Source: Dryomyza anilis
Lineage: Eukaryota > Arthropoda > Insecta > Diptera > Dryomyzidae
Reading direction: 5' to 3'
DNA: 64,000 nucleotides
Assembly: GCA_951804985.1 (NCBI GenBank)
Contig: OX638133.1
Span: forward strand, 72,360,367 to 72,424,366
The notes below the pieces were generated by a model. It had not been told where the DNA came from. It did not search any database and was given only the letters and a program-made list of their open reading frames with translations. How positions within the stretch are numbered: the first letter of the stretch is position 1; the number at the start of each line of letters is the position of its first letter. Position numbers and translations under genes: made by a program. Below are positions 47,241 through 59,407 of the stretch, one piece after another.

Positions 47241-47570
47241 ATTATTATTGAATTTCTAAAGCACGCTCACTTTGCAGTTTGACTTGCGGCCGATAACTGA
47301 ATGAGGCATAATTTGTTCGCTGTTTTATTATTTTCAATTTGCAAAAACAATTACTACATAAGAGCACGATGTGTGATGACATGGTCAAGAACATTTTGAA
47401 ATACATACATTGATTGAGATACTAACCGGTTTTTATTAAGAATTTTAAAATATAGTAATATTTTGTATATGTTGCAATAAGATTAGATTGCATGGTAACT
47501 TAGCCCACAAATACTTCAGTTGAAATCGTCACAGAATGTATCGCACATCAATTTCAACCATAAATTTTCT
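47241..47570 (-). promoter_or_regulatory. Promoter region of P450 gene 3
   Basis: Matches in order the regions at 55993-56405 and 60243-60572: 'cgctcactttgcagt', 'ataactga' (an initiator TCAGTTAT on the minus strand, about 50 bases before the ATG), 'caagaacattttgaaataca', 'gagatactaaccggtt'. The TGACGTCA motif of the other two copies is altered here (gtgatgacatg). Confidence 0.65.
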
Positions 47571-48023
47571 ACACTGAGGGGAAAAAAGTAATAAAATTAA
47601 ATAAAAAGTAATAAAATTAAATAAATAGTAATAAATTTAAATAAATTTTTCACACGCAGTTCTTTTTATTTAAATTAATTACATTACAGAAAAATCACAC
47701 AGAAAAATCCTCTTTTGGCATGAGATTGGAAGAATGAAAAAGTTAGTTATACAAACTAACTTCATTCGGTTAAATCGAATGGTTTACAAATTTGCTGGTA
47801 GAACTGCCATATTTGCATACACACTTACAATATTAGTCTATACACACTACTAATTGTTCTGAATATGTACTATGTATATGTAAAAGAGTTCGAAATTGGT
47901 TACAGAACAAACTACAACTCTTTTTATTTTGACAATAACAACCGACTAATCGGTTGAGACAACAGAATAAGTTGGATCGGACAAAGAGTTGGTTGGTGCA
48001 ACAAATCTCTATTCTTTGTGTGG
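47571..48023 (+). mobile_element. Two adjacent MITEs upstream of P450 gene 3
   Basis: 47571-47690 is a fragment of the CACTGAG family ('acactgaggggaaaaaagta'). 47696-48023 is a full CACACAGAA element: 'cacacagaaaaatcctcttt' to 'caacaaatctctattctttg'. The latter also lies upstream of P450 gene 4 and next to the orphan promoter. Confidence 0.75.
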
Positions 48024-48029
48024 AGGCCA

Positions 48030-48430
48030 GCGTTCATGTTTCTGCACCATAAAGAAGGACGGGCATGATGAGTGACTTTTAGAGCGTTATTTTTGATCGG
48101 CGAGAGAGGGCTGTACTTCTCAATTTCCTACTGAGTCGAAAGTAGCACCTCTTGGCAAGAGTTATTCTCCGTTTAAACTTCAGGCTGACGTCGTTGTTGT
48201 TGATGACGCTGGATCCCAGATAGACGAAGTCCTTCACAGTCGAAAGTAGCACCTCTTGGCAAGAGTTATTCTCCGTTCAAACTCCAGGCTGACGTCGTTG
48301 TTGTTGATGACACTGGATCCCAAATAGACGAAGTCCTTCACAATGTCAAACTTGTGGGTGTCAAAATTCGCTTTTTGTCCAAGACACACGTACTCTTTTA
48401 TTCTCGTTGACACAAGGAACTTCGTCTTAG
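48030..48430 (-). pseudogene. Reverse transcriptase fragment with internal tandem duplication
   Basis: Antisense to the plus strand and matching 36700-36975 of copy 2. The segment starting 'agtcgaaagtagcacctctt' occurs at 48134 and again at 48238, a 104-bp tandem duplication. Frames are broken. Confidence 0.85.
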
Positions 48431-48708
48431 TGAACTTTTCTTAGTGTATATAATATTTGGAACATTTTAAAATATTTGATTCAGTTAGCAAATAGATTTA
48501 AATTACTATTTTCTAAAAATGAGCCGACTTAGAAAAGGAGGAGTGTCTTTTTCAATTATGAAAGTTCAATTAAAAGAAAACGTCTGTAACTTTTATATTT
48601 TAAAAGATATACAATTTCAATTAGCAACAAAAAAAAAATATTAGAACAATTTTGTGTTGAAAAAAAAATTGTAAAAAATACAACAAAAAAACATTTAAAA
48701 GATCCACT

Positions 48709-49147
48709 GTACGAAAAATTAGTTAAAAACCTTTTACTGATTTTTTTACCTTCTGAAATTAATTGAGAAATGTCCATGGTTTGAAATTGTATAAAATTGT
48801 ACTTTAACCATTCTATGTTATATATCTGATGTCAGAACCATCAAATGTACTAAAAATATCATATACATTAATCATTCCATGTTTTATATCTGATTTCAGA
48901 ATCATCATGACTTCCAAACCACCCTTAAGTTGGCAAGGACATTTTTAAAATAATTTTATGGACTAAAACCCTTCATAAAAATGTTTGGGTTCAAAAATTA
49001 GATAATATATTAAGCTTTCAGAGCTATACCACAGCAGAAATTTAAATCCCCAATAGATAGCGCCATATGGTAGGTTATTATCTCAGTTGATGCTATGTAA
49101 TGGTTTAAAACCATCAACAGATGGTGTTGAAAATTTATTGTCACATA
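48709..49147. repeat. Duplicated non-coding block, copy 2
   Basis: Counterpart of 45270-45770; continues beyond the hAT-like insertion at 52004 ('acataccattcgaaata'). Confidence 0.7.
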
Positions 49148-49649
49148 GTTAAAATCAAGGATTGAAACCTAAACGAATAACGGTTTCGATTTCGGTTTCG
49201 GTTTTTTCCGCGTTTCGGTTACGGTTTCGGTTTTAAGTTTTTATAACGAAACGGTTTCGGTATACCGGTTCCATGTTACGGTTTCGGTTTTGATTTCGGT
49301 TTTTGTATAAATTTTCTTTATTTTCATATTTTTCAAATAATTTTACATTTTTAATATGGTGCTAAATTATGTTCAAATTATGATACTGGGGTAAAGTGGG
49401 AAACGTAATTTAAACAATGTTTGTTGTTATTTTAGTAAAAATATTGTGTTATATGAATTATTTAATTGATTACGCCAAGAAAAAAATTTAATTTAAAATT
49501 TCGTGACCACAAACCAATGAAAAGCAACATTTTGACTTCACCTGAGATATGATCTGAATTGCAAAGAAGAAGAATTTTGTACAATTTTCATCCATAAAAG
49601 CCAAAGAAATTAAATTTCAACAATTCTGTGAACTGCAAAATATGTAAAC

Positions 49650-51239
49650 TAGTGATGATCATTTGCAAGAGCAAGACAAGAAATGGTAATCTTAATTTTT
49701 TAAATAAAAGATCGAAGACATATTAATTATGAAAACGAATAGAATTTGAACAATAATTGTAATAATTGTACTTATTTTCAATTTCTTCAACATTTTACCA
49801 ACAAAAAAATAAAACCAATAACATAAAAATTTGAATTATATTTTAACAAGAATTAACTAATTAAAATAATTGTATAAATCAAGTGATGTTGACGAGCCAA
49901 TTCAAAATCTCAAGGCCATAATAAAATGAACGAAAAGTCACCAAATACATTTTCAAAATGCTAAATATTTTTTACAAACTTCTTTATTTATCTGTCAATT
50001 GATAAGAAAATGTAAATCTATTAGTTGATATTTCAACTTTAAAAATGCATCAATTACTTTTTATAATATTAATCAACAAACTCGAAAATTAAGTTTTTCA
50101 TAAAAATGTGTTTGGTGACTTTTCGTTCTACAACGACGATATACATCATACGATATACATATACAATAAATATAAGGATTATTTCGTATTGGCATATTTC
50201 TGTTTTCGTCACAGATTAAAAAATCCGTATGTCAATAGAACTCAAATAATATCTTGCATAGTAACATTTTTCTTTGCGAACACCATGCGAACACAAACTC
50301 AAACGCTACAAAGCGAATACTAACAGAAAGAAGAGAATATAACGATTCTTATACACACACTTTCACAACGGCAACTCTTCGTTGCTATCCTGTATCATCG
50401 CATGGCAACAAACAGACGCATGACAAACAGACAGACGCATGGCAACGGACAAACGCATGGCACCACACTACATGTATGTATCTAGTACAGCTCTCTAGTT
50501 GGCAACAACAACGAGTTCTCTTTGTGGAACAAAAAATTTCCCGCCAAAAATTCTATCAAAAGCTTGGATGCTGCTTTATACGCATTTTTGTTGTTGTTGC
50601 ACTTTCAAACGAATCAGCGGATTTGTGAAAAAAGAAAAACACAAAAAGCAATATATCAGCTAAATATATCACATTGTAAAATATTCATATATTATTTTTT
50701 ATTACTTCATGATTTTACAATTAACAAAAAAAACTATATATAAAAGTAAAATAAAAATGTGCATAGCACTGTGCATATGCACAATCGATGTACGAACTAG
50801 CGTAGCGAAGAAAAGAGAAAAACATTGTTTTGTCTGTTTTGTCTTTTTGAAGCGACTTTTGAAGCGACTTTTGAAGCACTTTTAAAGCTATTTACCGCTT
50901 CAAAAGTGCTTCACAGGCCTTATTTTTAAGATGCTTATATTCTTTAGAATTGACGAAAACAAAAAAAAACACACATCTTCATTAATGTTCACGTTCATAA
51001 ATATTTTGCACGCTTTCCATTGTTACTTGTTGTTCAATATTTAGTAATATCATGAATTATTTTGTATATCATTATTACCTTAAAAACATAATAAATACAT
51101 TAAAATTATAAAAAACGCAAGAGTCATCCTTTTCTTGCAGTCTTAGTCTTGAACTTGCTCTTGTTCTTTTTTTTTGCGAAATCTCGATCTTGTTCTCGTT
51201 CAAAAAAATGCAAGAACAAGAAATTTTTAATCATCACTA
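49650..51239. mobile_element. Third-level hAT-like element with 8-bp target duplication
   Basis: Ends TAGTGATGATC and ATCATCACTA are inverted; the 8-bp repeat ATGTAAAC flanks exactly (49642-49649, 51240-51247). 'ttgcaagagcaag' and 'gcaagaacaag' continue the inversion less perfectly. Inside are short repeats of 'acagacgcatggcaac' (50400-50462), 'gaagcgacttttgaagcgac' (50848-50890) and a smaller MITE. No transposase domain in its open frames (50254-50628 the longest). Confidence 0.88.
49929..50130. mobile_element. Fourth-level MITE, about 200 bp
   Basis: 'gaacgaaaagtcaccaaata' and 'tgtttggtgacttttcgttc' are inverted ends of about 26 bp. Its AT-rich centre resembles, in reverse, 59215-59340. 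Confidence 0.75.
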
Positions 51240-52009
51240 ATGTAAACAAATATCTGCCTTATACTTGAAATGTTTAAACTTTTCGAACTTGCACTTCATT
51301 TTTCGTATTTCCTTAAATAGTTACTGAGATGTTAATAATTTGAAACTTTTTGTACATTTTTTCTTGCATTACCATTGTTTTGTTTATGTCCGAAATTGAG
51401 CTGTTTTGAAACATCAGTCAAAAATTCATTAAAAGACTTATAAATAGTATTCTATTGAATAGATCCTTTAAAAGAATATAAAAAATATTCAAATGAACTT
51501 TTTAAAACTTGTCCCACTTACCCCAAGCTCCCCTATATATTTTACTAATAAAATAAAAAAAAACAATATTATTAAAATTTGAATCATTTTTTAACGTAAA
51601 CATTTTGCTTGGTGTTTTGTTGTTAATTCGATTAATGAAACAAAAGAACAAATTTTAGACCAAATACCGTTGTTTTTGGAAATATCGTTTCTCAAAAAAC
51701 AACATGTGAATTTTTGTACAACAAAACATTTTTTTTTTTTGAACTCTAAATTTTATTAAATGACATTTAACATGATCTGTACTTAAGGTCTTCTATATAA
51801 AATAAAATATGTTTCTTTTTATACTTTTTTAAAAACCGTTTTAAACCGGTATAAAACCGAAACCGTTTATATCGGTTTTGGATATCGGTTTATTTCTGAT
51901 TTTCGTATAACGGTTTCGGTTACGGTTTCGGTTTTAAAAATGAAACGGTTTTAAATGGATATCGGTTTCGGTTTCGGTTACGGTTTCAATCCTTGGTTAA
52001 AATACATAC

Positions 52010-52670
52010 CATTCGAAATATTTTTAAAATTTTCTTCGAAAATATAAAATTAATCCAAAAATACCCGGATTTGAGGAAAAAATAATAATCTTAAATTATA
52101 ATAATAAAACAGAATCTTTTGTATACCATAAAGAAAAGTGCACACAATTTTAAAATAACAAATATATAATTTCTATTCATCCCCAGAGAAAATTTTTGGC
52201 AGGGTCGAGGCAGTTTAGAGAAGATTTTTTGGAAGATTTCAGGCAGACTATTTCTGCCCGTTCCCCAAATATGGCCATCAAATTGTATTACCTGTTATAC
52301 ACTTCCCAAGATATTCCATTTAGCTGAGCGTTTGCCGGATATATGCCCGAAATATTCCAGAAATATGCCAAAAATTTAGTCTCGGGATCTTTTAAAATTG
52401 TACCGTATATAAATGTATAAGTTGGCCGACTGTTGGCAGTTGACTTATTGAATTCAATTTTTCAAATTTGAAATTTCATAAAATTGTGAATTTATTTGGA
52501 TATTGCGACGACAGATTTGCAATCGTAATAGACCATTTTTCTAATATTTCTATTGCCATCCTTATGACTGACTAACATTAAATGATTTTCAGTGTGGGTA
52601 TATTTTTAAAATAATTGATATTTTATATTTAACCAAAGTTAAGTCCTAACTAACATTTAAAATTAATTAC
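52010..52670. other. AT-rich intergenic DNA, no gene seen
   Basis: 'gaaatattccagaaatatgcc' and nearby phrases repeat locally near 52345-52380. Nothing codes. Confidence 0.4.
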
Positions 52671-52676
52671 TCTAAG

Positions 52677-53149
52677 GGCCCTTTTCACAATATCTAGTTA
52701 AATATTAACTTACACTTTAACCGATAGTTTGCGCAAAATTCGTTTTCACAATCATTTGTTATACCTGTTTGTCAATTACATTTTCTTTAACCGGCAGATA
52801 CTTTAACAGATAGAACATGTTTCCGTTATATTTTTAAACGACAGATTTTGACAATCCATTGAAAAAATTATGCTGCAATTTTTACATAAAAATGTTCCCG
52901 AAACACCAAAATGCAATGTCGCAAAATATCATAAGGTAAATGGCAATAGAAATATTAGAAAAATTAGTTGCCAGATATGACAGAAAATCTATTATAATAT
53001 CGTTATAATATCGTTCTATCGATGTTAGACAATTTTTGTTGGTGAAAACGAAAATATTTAACGGAAACTATATTCTGAAAGTAAGGCTATCTGCCAGTTA
53101 ACAAACCTACAGATAAAATTTAACGTAACCGAACATTGTGAAAGCGGCA
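52677..53149. mobile_element. MITE with TTTCACAAT ends
   Basis: Left 'ggcccttttcacaat', right 'attgtgaaagcggca', inverted with few differences; both continue in GTTAA words. CTAAG flanks both sides (52672-52676, 53150-53154); a 3-bp TAA reading would suit PIF/Harbinger. Non-coding. Confidence 0.75.
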
Positions 53150-53329
53150 CTAAGAATGTATGCTCTACTTTTTAAAATATATCCTGTTTAAGTAAAATAA
53201 TGTGCATACAATTTGAAAATATCATATTATATTTAAATTATGTACTTTGTTTTCTCCTATTACGTAAACTTTTTGAATAAAATTCTGGTACACAAAGAAA
53301 ACGAAATTACTAAATTGCCCTACTGCATC

Positions 53330-54000
53330 CTAATTTTTCAGTTTATAACATCCGATTGTATATAACATCCGATTAAGCGGTTGAGAGAACCAAAAAAGTT
53401 CTTTTGGCAATGAGTTGGTTGGCGCAGTAACTCTCTATTCTGTAAGTATATATATGATATATGCGATGTCCATAGAACAATTTTCTCGTTTTGTTGAGGA
53501 GCGATATTGAACTAAAAAAAGCATGTGCATCAACCATCTTATATTCGATTTCAGAACCAACATAAAATATCCTTAACTTTGTAAGGACATTTATGAAACT
53601 TTTATGGCATTGCCATCCTTAACTTATTTGGTTTAAAAATTTGCTAATATATGAAGCTTTCAGAGCTTTTATGAAAATATGAATTTCAAATATCAATAGA
53701 TGGCGCATTGAAAATCTAAGGTAGGTTGTTTTCTACGATACAGTAGGTTGTTGAACACACTATTATAAACTAGCTCTCTCAACAAAAAAAGGTCTTCGTT
53801 TTTTTATTTTTGGCCTATGACAGCGACTTCTGTGGCTCGCGCTTTTTGTAAATTTGACTTGAACACATGTGACTATGTCACAAATAAATAAATTTTATAA
53901 CTATATCTTGAATACTTTTCAAGTTATTGGTTCCTAAAGAGTTATATGAAATTGATTTGTATAGGAGGTGAACGTGAGTTGACCGCCGACCGTATTCTTT
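53330..54000. repeat. Repeat fragments downstream of P450 gene 4
   Basis: 53380-53445 is an end of the CACACAGAA MITE ('cggttgagagaacc', 'ctctctattctg'). 53510-53760 is a third, diverged copy of the 45270/48709 block. 53890-53990 is a scrap of the DINE-like repeat ('tatatcttgaatacttttca'). Confidence 0.65.
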
Positions 54001-54224
54001 TCAGTCAGTTATTTTATGTTCAAGTTTTCTACAATAGGGTCCATTTTTACTAGGGTCCCAGGAACCATGCCTTTTTTAAGCCATTAAAATAAATATTATT
54101 TAATTAATGTATTCACATGTTAGTGTTTATAGTTAAAAAAATATATTAAATAGTTGATAAATTAAAACAATCATATTTGTTATTATAAAATTTTTCAAAT
54201 ATTCAAATATTTCAATATATAAAT

Positions 54225-54230
54225 TTTATT
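54225..54230 (-). terminator. Polyadenylation signal of P450 gene 4
   Basis: AATAAA on the minus strand, 28 bases after the stop codon. Confidence 0.6.
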
Positions 54231-54257
54231 TACATATAATACTTCTTCCTATGTCCT

Positions 54258-55992
54258 TTACAACTTTTCCACCTTTAGATGTATGCCATTCTCTGGTGCT
54301 ACAGTGAAACCCTTTGTTCCGATCGTCAACGGTATTTGTGTCTCAGGACAAACGCTAAAGCGATAATGTTGCAATAAATGAACCAAGCCGATAGACATTT
54401 GCATTTGGGCAAAACGCATGCCAATGCAGTTGCGTGGTCCATCGCCGAAAGGCAAATAGCAGCCAGTGGGACGTTTTTCGATTTCTTCGGAAGTAAAACG
54501 TTCTGGTACAAATTTCTCTGGTTCCGGATAGTATTGCGGATCCATTTGTATAGCCCAGACTGGTATTATAACGGTGCAACCCTTATCAATGTAATACTTT
54601 GGATCGGAGGTCTGTACTACCTCTAGGGAACGACGTATAAGATGACCAGCTACAGGATGCATACGTAATGTTTCTATAAGATAAATAATATTTTATAATT
54701 GTATCGTGAAATAGGTATAGTTTTTTACATCCTAATTTGTAATACGAGTCTTAGTTACTTTAATTAATGTTACGTTAAAGAAAATAGCAAAACTTGATAA
54801 TGTCGTATTTCGAACCGATCAGTAATTTGAAATGGAATGTATTCCACGAGAGTTATGAAGAAGTTTCCGTTTTATACATAACATTGAACATCACTTTTAT
54901 CTTACCTGATATGACCATATCCAAGTACTTCATATCCTTCATGCAATCATAACTCAGCACCTGCTGATGTTTCGCCAACACCTGCAAAATATCCTTCCTA
55001 ACTTTATCCTGCGTCTCCGGATGACGCGCCAATTCGTACAGCGCAAAACCCATTGTGGTCGAAGAGGTCTCAAATCCAGCTAAAAAGAAAACGAACGCCT
55101 GTGCCGCCACCTCTTCGGCACTGAGTCCCAATTCGTTGGTGCCATGGCTCTTTAGCTCGATCAACATGTCCATGAAATCGTTCCGCTTTATATTGTGTTG
55201 CTCACGATATTCAATGGTCTCGCGTACTATGCGCAAGTAAAAGTCGTGGACTTCTTGCGGTGTTGTGCGCATGCGCAGACGACGCGCCAAACGCGGATTA
55301 CTATGAATCCATGCATCGAGGACCTTATTGTGGCGCGTCTCCAACATAAAACGGCGTCCCATGCGCACAAATTCCGCCTCTTCTGTGCGTAAACTATTGC
55401 ATTCCAAGCCGAAGGCACACGAACCAATAACATCGGCCGTGTAGCGTGCCAGAAGATTGGTGATCTCTAAATTCATGCCACGATCGTCGCCAGTCTCGTT
55501 CAACTTTTCTGCGATCACACGCGAAAACTCTTCGCCCACGGCAGAAACTGTGCTAAACATATGCTTCATCTTGCCCGATGTAAAGGTCGGCGTCATTTTG
55601 TGACGCAGCTGTCGCCATTTTTCGCCATCCAGAAAGAAAAGATTTCCCGTCAGTGGGTCGTCACGTTCGTTAAAAAATACGCCACGATCGGCGAATTTTG
55701 CAAAGTCTTTGATAAGCACTGTCTTTATCAGTTCCAAATCGAGCAGCACCACACATTTGAGGGTAAAAAAGTAGAAACCGGCAAATAGAGCCCCAGTGTT
55801 TTTGAATTTCTCATAGGTCTCACGAAAAATCATCGAAATCTGTTTTGTTTTACGCCACTCTGCCATATTTCCGCGCATGAAGACCGGTTGAATGTGCGGA
55901 ATTTGACGGCGGCGCCAATAATTTTGCTGGTAGAGCAGGTAACCCATTAACAGGGAAGTCGCGGTGACAAATAAATAAAGAAACACTAACAT
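54258..55992 (-). CDS. Cytochrome P450, CYP6-type, gene 4 (two exons)
   Basis: Predicted ER monooxygenase, 500 residues, the close paralogue of gene 3. Exon 1 is 55992-54906, exon 2 is 54673-54258; the 232-bp intron has donor GTAAGA and acceptor TATAG, phase 1 at the Glu of 'ETLR'. The anchor starts 'MLVFLYLFVTATSLLMGYL'. Then 'WRQLRHK', I-helix 'AGFETS', 'PERF', and 'FGDGPRNCIG' with axial Cys445. It differs from gene 3 mostly outside residues 125-220: in the F-G region ('KVLDAWIHSNPRL' against 'KIIDAFIRSNPRL') and just before the C terminus ('TIGTKGFTVAPE' against 'TMSVKSFSLSPE'). Those regions often shape the substrate pocket in P450s, so the two enzymes may differ in substrate. Confidence 0.95.
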
Positions 55993-56405
55993 TTTTAGAT
56001 TTTTAAAGCGAACGCGCTTACTTCGCAGTCGGACTTGTTGTCAATAACTGATTCGTACGCTGTTTTAGTTATTGTTAATTAACCAAAAATGTACACAAAA
56101 GAGTGATATGTGACGTCAATGTTCACCAAGAACATTTTGAAATACACACAACACAGTTTTTGGTTAAGATACTAACCGGTTATGTAAAGAAATTAAAAAT
56201 AAAATATAACAACGAACTTATATGTTGCAGTGAGATAAGATTGCATGCGAACTTAACCCGCGAACTACTTGAGTGGTAATCGACCAAAAAAATTGTGAAA
56301 TTTAATATTTAGCGAACATATTATTTTCACCGATATAATAAGGCAATACACAGATAAAATGCATGAATTACAATCAATTGCCAAAGTGGTGGAAAACCTT
56401 TATTA
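55993..56405 (-). promoter_or_regulatory. Promoter region of P450 gene 4
   Basis: TCAGTTAT (minus strand, about 56043-56050) is an initiator-like motif some 55 bases before the ATG; no good TATA box at the right distance. A palindromic TGACGTCA (56111-56118), a CRE/ATF-type site, lies about 70 bases further up. The whole region recurs at 60243-60572. Confidence 0.6.
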
Positions 56406-56406
56406 T

Positions 56407-56736
56407 CTACACACAGAAAAATCCTCTTTTGGCATGAGGTTGGAAGAATGAAAATGTTAGTTGTACCAACTAACATCATTCGGTTAAATCGAATGGTTTA
56501 CAAATTTGCTGGCGGAACTGCAATATTAGCCCACACACATGCAGTTTTAGTCTATACACACTCCTTATGGTTCTAAATTTGTACTAAATTGTTCTAAATC
56601 ATTTCGAAATTGTTGGAGAAAAAACTACAGCTCTTTTTATTTTGACAATAACAACTGACTAAGCGGTTGAGAGAACCGAATAAGTTGGTTAGGAAAAGAG
56701 TTGGTTGGCGCAACAAATCTCTATTGTGTGTGCAAT
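56407..56736 (+). mobile_element. CACACAGAA MITE, copy upstream of P450 gene 4
   Basis: From 'cacacagaaaaatcctcttt' to 'caacaaatctctattgtgtg'; matches 47696-48023 almost throughout, including 'cattcggttaaatcgaatgg'. Confidence 0.85.
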
Positions 56737-56739
56737 TGT

Positions 56740-58340
56740 CATGTACATATTTACAAAAAGTGTTAACAGAAAATATATCCCATCTTTTACTAAAATTTTA
56801 AATAAAAAAAAATGTATGTTTCCAATTGAAGACTTTGAACAATAGCTATTTTAAAACTGGAGTGCGGCTTAAAACTGATTCAGTTTTGGAATATAAAAGC
56901 AATTTTTCTCGATTACTCGATAATTTCCACAGAAATGAAACTTATCATTTCTGGTAGATTTCGGTCTCATGATTCTTACTGCGTCGTATACGTTTAGTTT
57001 TTTTTTTTAAATCGAGTCAAAGTTGCAAAAAGACCGTTTTCGGTACTTTATATCGCAAGTTCTCGCACGATTTCGACATGTTGCTGATGCAAACTTGATC
57101 ACAATATAGAATATGAACCTTGCCCTACGGATAATTGGCAAATAAATCTGTGTCCATATATTATTTTTTGCAAAAAAAATCAAAAAGAATTTTGTGTTAC
57201 TTAAAATGTGTGTCGAGAGAGTACTCTATCACAATTCTCAAAGCTGGATATTGCATTATTTAGTGTATGTTATGTTATTAAAGCATTAAATGGCTCAATT
57301 TCTTTTTGCTGTCAAAAATTTGAGCTTATGATACTCATTTTGTTGCATATTAAATCATTAAAAAGCGAATATCAAAATTTATGTTTGACTCAATTAATTG
57401 GACCACCTGTAGAAGTTGTGAAAACCGACTTCGGTAAAACATTCGTTAGGTTGAAAGAATTTTACAAAGCATATCAAACAGTATAAATACTTATTTAATA
57501 TTTATTTTATGTTATATATTGAATTAATTTATATGTATTTTCATATGTTTCTATTCGACAATATTTTATTTAATTTAACAAAATATTTAATTGATTTAAT
57601 TTCTATCGAATGAAATTTTTAATTAATGTTACTAATTAATTAATTAATGATTTAAAAATTCCCAATAAAAAATATAATATATATAACTACTTTAATATCA
57701 ATATGCCAAAAAAATTTATTAAAGTTTCTCCAATTAACATATTCTCATTATTACGAATATGGAATGCAATGCTACTAAAAGTTACATCGGTACAAGTTTC
57801 AATTAAAAATTAATTGGATTGATTAACATTTTAGTTATATTTACACACTTTTTTTCTGTGTGTGGTGTTAGGTGCAAGAACAGACAAAATTATTTGTATA
57901 TGATGTCCGCATTATGGGCAAAAATAATAGGGAAAATGCACTGCGTAATCATCTGGTGTGTATTTGATTCGGTAGCCTTAAAGGGGTTAAAAAATGTATT
58001 ACACAAAGGCCTTCAACAAATACTTTTGAGCGACTAAACTGAATTTTTTGAAATTTGACACAAAAACAAAATTAAAATTTTTTTTTTTAAATTTAAATTG
58101 AATGTATGGTTTCCGAAATATTTACTGCATAAATTAATGTATTGAAATAAATTTCGTAACGCATTATTATGTTTAGCATGTACTACACCATTTCTAACTG
58201 GAATTGATAAAATTCCAAAAGATATTGAGATTCTCCATATGATATTCGGAACATTCGAAATGAAATGTAGATTTTCTATTTGAAATTGGGAAATTTGATT
58301 TTAAAATTGAAATAGAGTATATTTTAAATGAAATTAGAAA
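56740..58340. other. AT-rich intergenic DNA with two unexplained open frames
   Basis: 57208-57486 (+) can encode 92 residues ending 'VKTDFGKTFVRLKEFYKAY', and 57819-58037 (+) 72 residues including 'MSALWAKIIGKMHCVIIW'. I recognise neither; they could be exons of a small gene, transposon scraps or chance. No promoter or splice pattern was convincing. Confidence 0.3.
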
Positions 58341-58342
58341 TT

Positions 58343-58977
58343 AGAAAGCTCAACGTAAAAATTTAGGTATGTAAACTATTATTTAGATATGTTCAATCAA
58401 ATTCAATGTTAGTTTTGCATAATTTCATATACGAAATACAAAATTGTCTTATTTTTAAACTTACATTTAGAATAATTCGTGTGATAAATCAAATTGTGAC
58501 TTATTATAATTGTGAAATTTTAAAATGCGAAAATCAAAGTTTTAAAATAACATTTATTTAATAGCAAATTAAAGTAAAGTTACAAATAACCATTGAGTTA
58601 ATACTCTACAGTCTACACCAGAATCCAATTTTGTATTTCGTATGGGAAATTACGCAAAACTATCATTGAATTTGATTGAACATATCTAAATAAAAGTTTA
58701 CCCTATCATCATGAAACTTTTGCCGATTCAATACTAACTTTATATACTTCGAACTTATAAAAAATAATATAACCAAATTATTTTTTTTTGGTTATATTAT
58801 TTTACATTTTACAGGTAGATATAGCGGTTTATGACATGTTCTTTTAAAAAATGTATATTTCCAGAAATAATGTTGCACTGCACATATACTTCGACGGGCA
58901 AAAAAAAGTAAGGTTAAAAAATTTTTAGAACTAATTTATCTATCAAATTACATACCTAAATTTTTACGTTGAGCTTT
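58343..58977. mobile_element. Fold-back element with an insertion in one arm
   Basis: 'aaagctcaacgtaaaaattt' opens it and its reverse complement closes it near 58977. Inner arm words ('gatatgttcaatcaaattca', 'acgaaatacaaaattg') recur reversed at 58622-58700. About 250 bp at 58705-58952 interrupts the right arm and contains its own 15-bp hairpin (AATAATATAACCAAA). No coding capacity. Confidence 0.75.
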
Positions 58978-58979
58978 GA

Positions 58980-59407
58980 AAACTTTTCTGCAGGTGTGCA
59001 AAATCAAAATAAAATGAAAAAAATACGAAATTTTGAAACAAGATAATATGACATTTTGCAGACATATGTAAGGTTAATATATGTTTCTGAACACTTTTTT
59101 TTGAAAAAGAAGAAAAATAAAAAATAAAGTAATATATAAAAAAAAGTTAAAATTTGATTGAGTTGCCAGATTGGTTAAATATATTTTTGATAAGTTTTAT
59201 CATTTAAAAAATTTATTATAAAATGTAATTGATGCATTTTTGAAGTTGTAATATCAATTGATAGATTTACAAACATTATCATGTGGTAAAAAAATTAAGA
59301 TTATCAATTAAAAATTGACAGATATATAAAGATTTTAATAAATTTAAAAATTTACTTTTTATATGGGAAACATAGGGATTTTCCCCATAAAATTAAAAAA
59401 AAAAAGA
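58980..59407. other. AT-rich DNA, no gene seen
   Basis: 59215-59340 resembles, reversed, the centre of the MITE at 49929-50130. Confidence 0.45.

Larger units (their letters stand above)
49318..51534. mobile_element. GGTAAAGTGGG transposon copy 2 (left end missing), nested
   Basis: Follows the element at 17454-19763 from its position ~17690 on: 'gtaaagtgggaaacgt', 'cacaaaccaatgaaa', then 'gtcccactta..agctccccta' at the right end. The first ~220 bp is absent. It carries a hAT-like insertion at 49650-51239. Confidence 0.75.
49156..51995. mobile_element. hAT-like element with GGTTTCGGTTT subterminal repeats; host of nested insertions
   Basis: Perfect 14-bp ends CAAGGATTGAAACC (49156-49169) and GGTTTCAATCCTTG (51982-51995), flanked by the exact 8-bp repeat GTTAAAAT (49148-49155, 51996-52003). 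Both subterminal regions (49170-49310, 51840-51981) are built of 'acggtttcggtt' repeats, as in many hAT elements where they bind transposase. No transposase is encoded. Without the nested material it would be roughly 0.6 kb. Confidence 0.93.
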
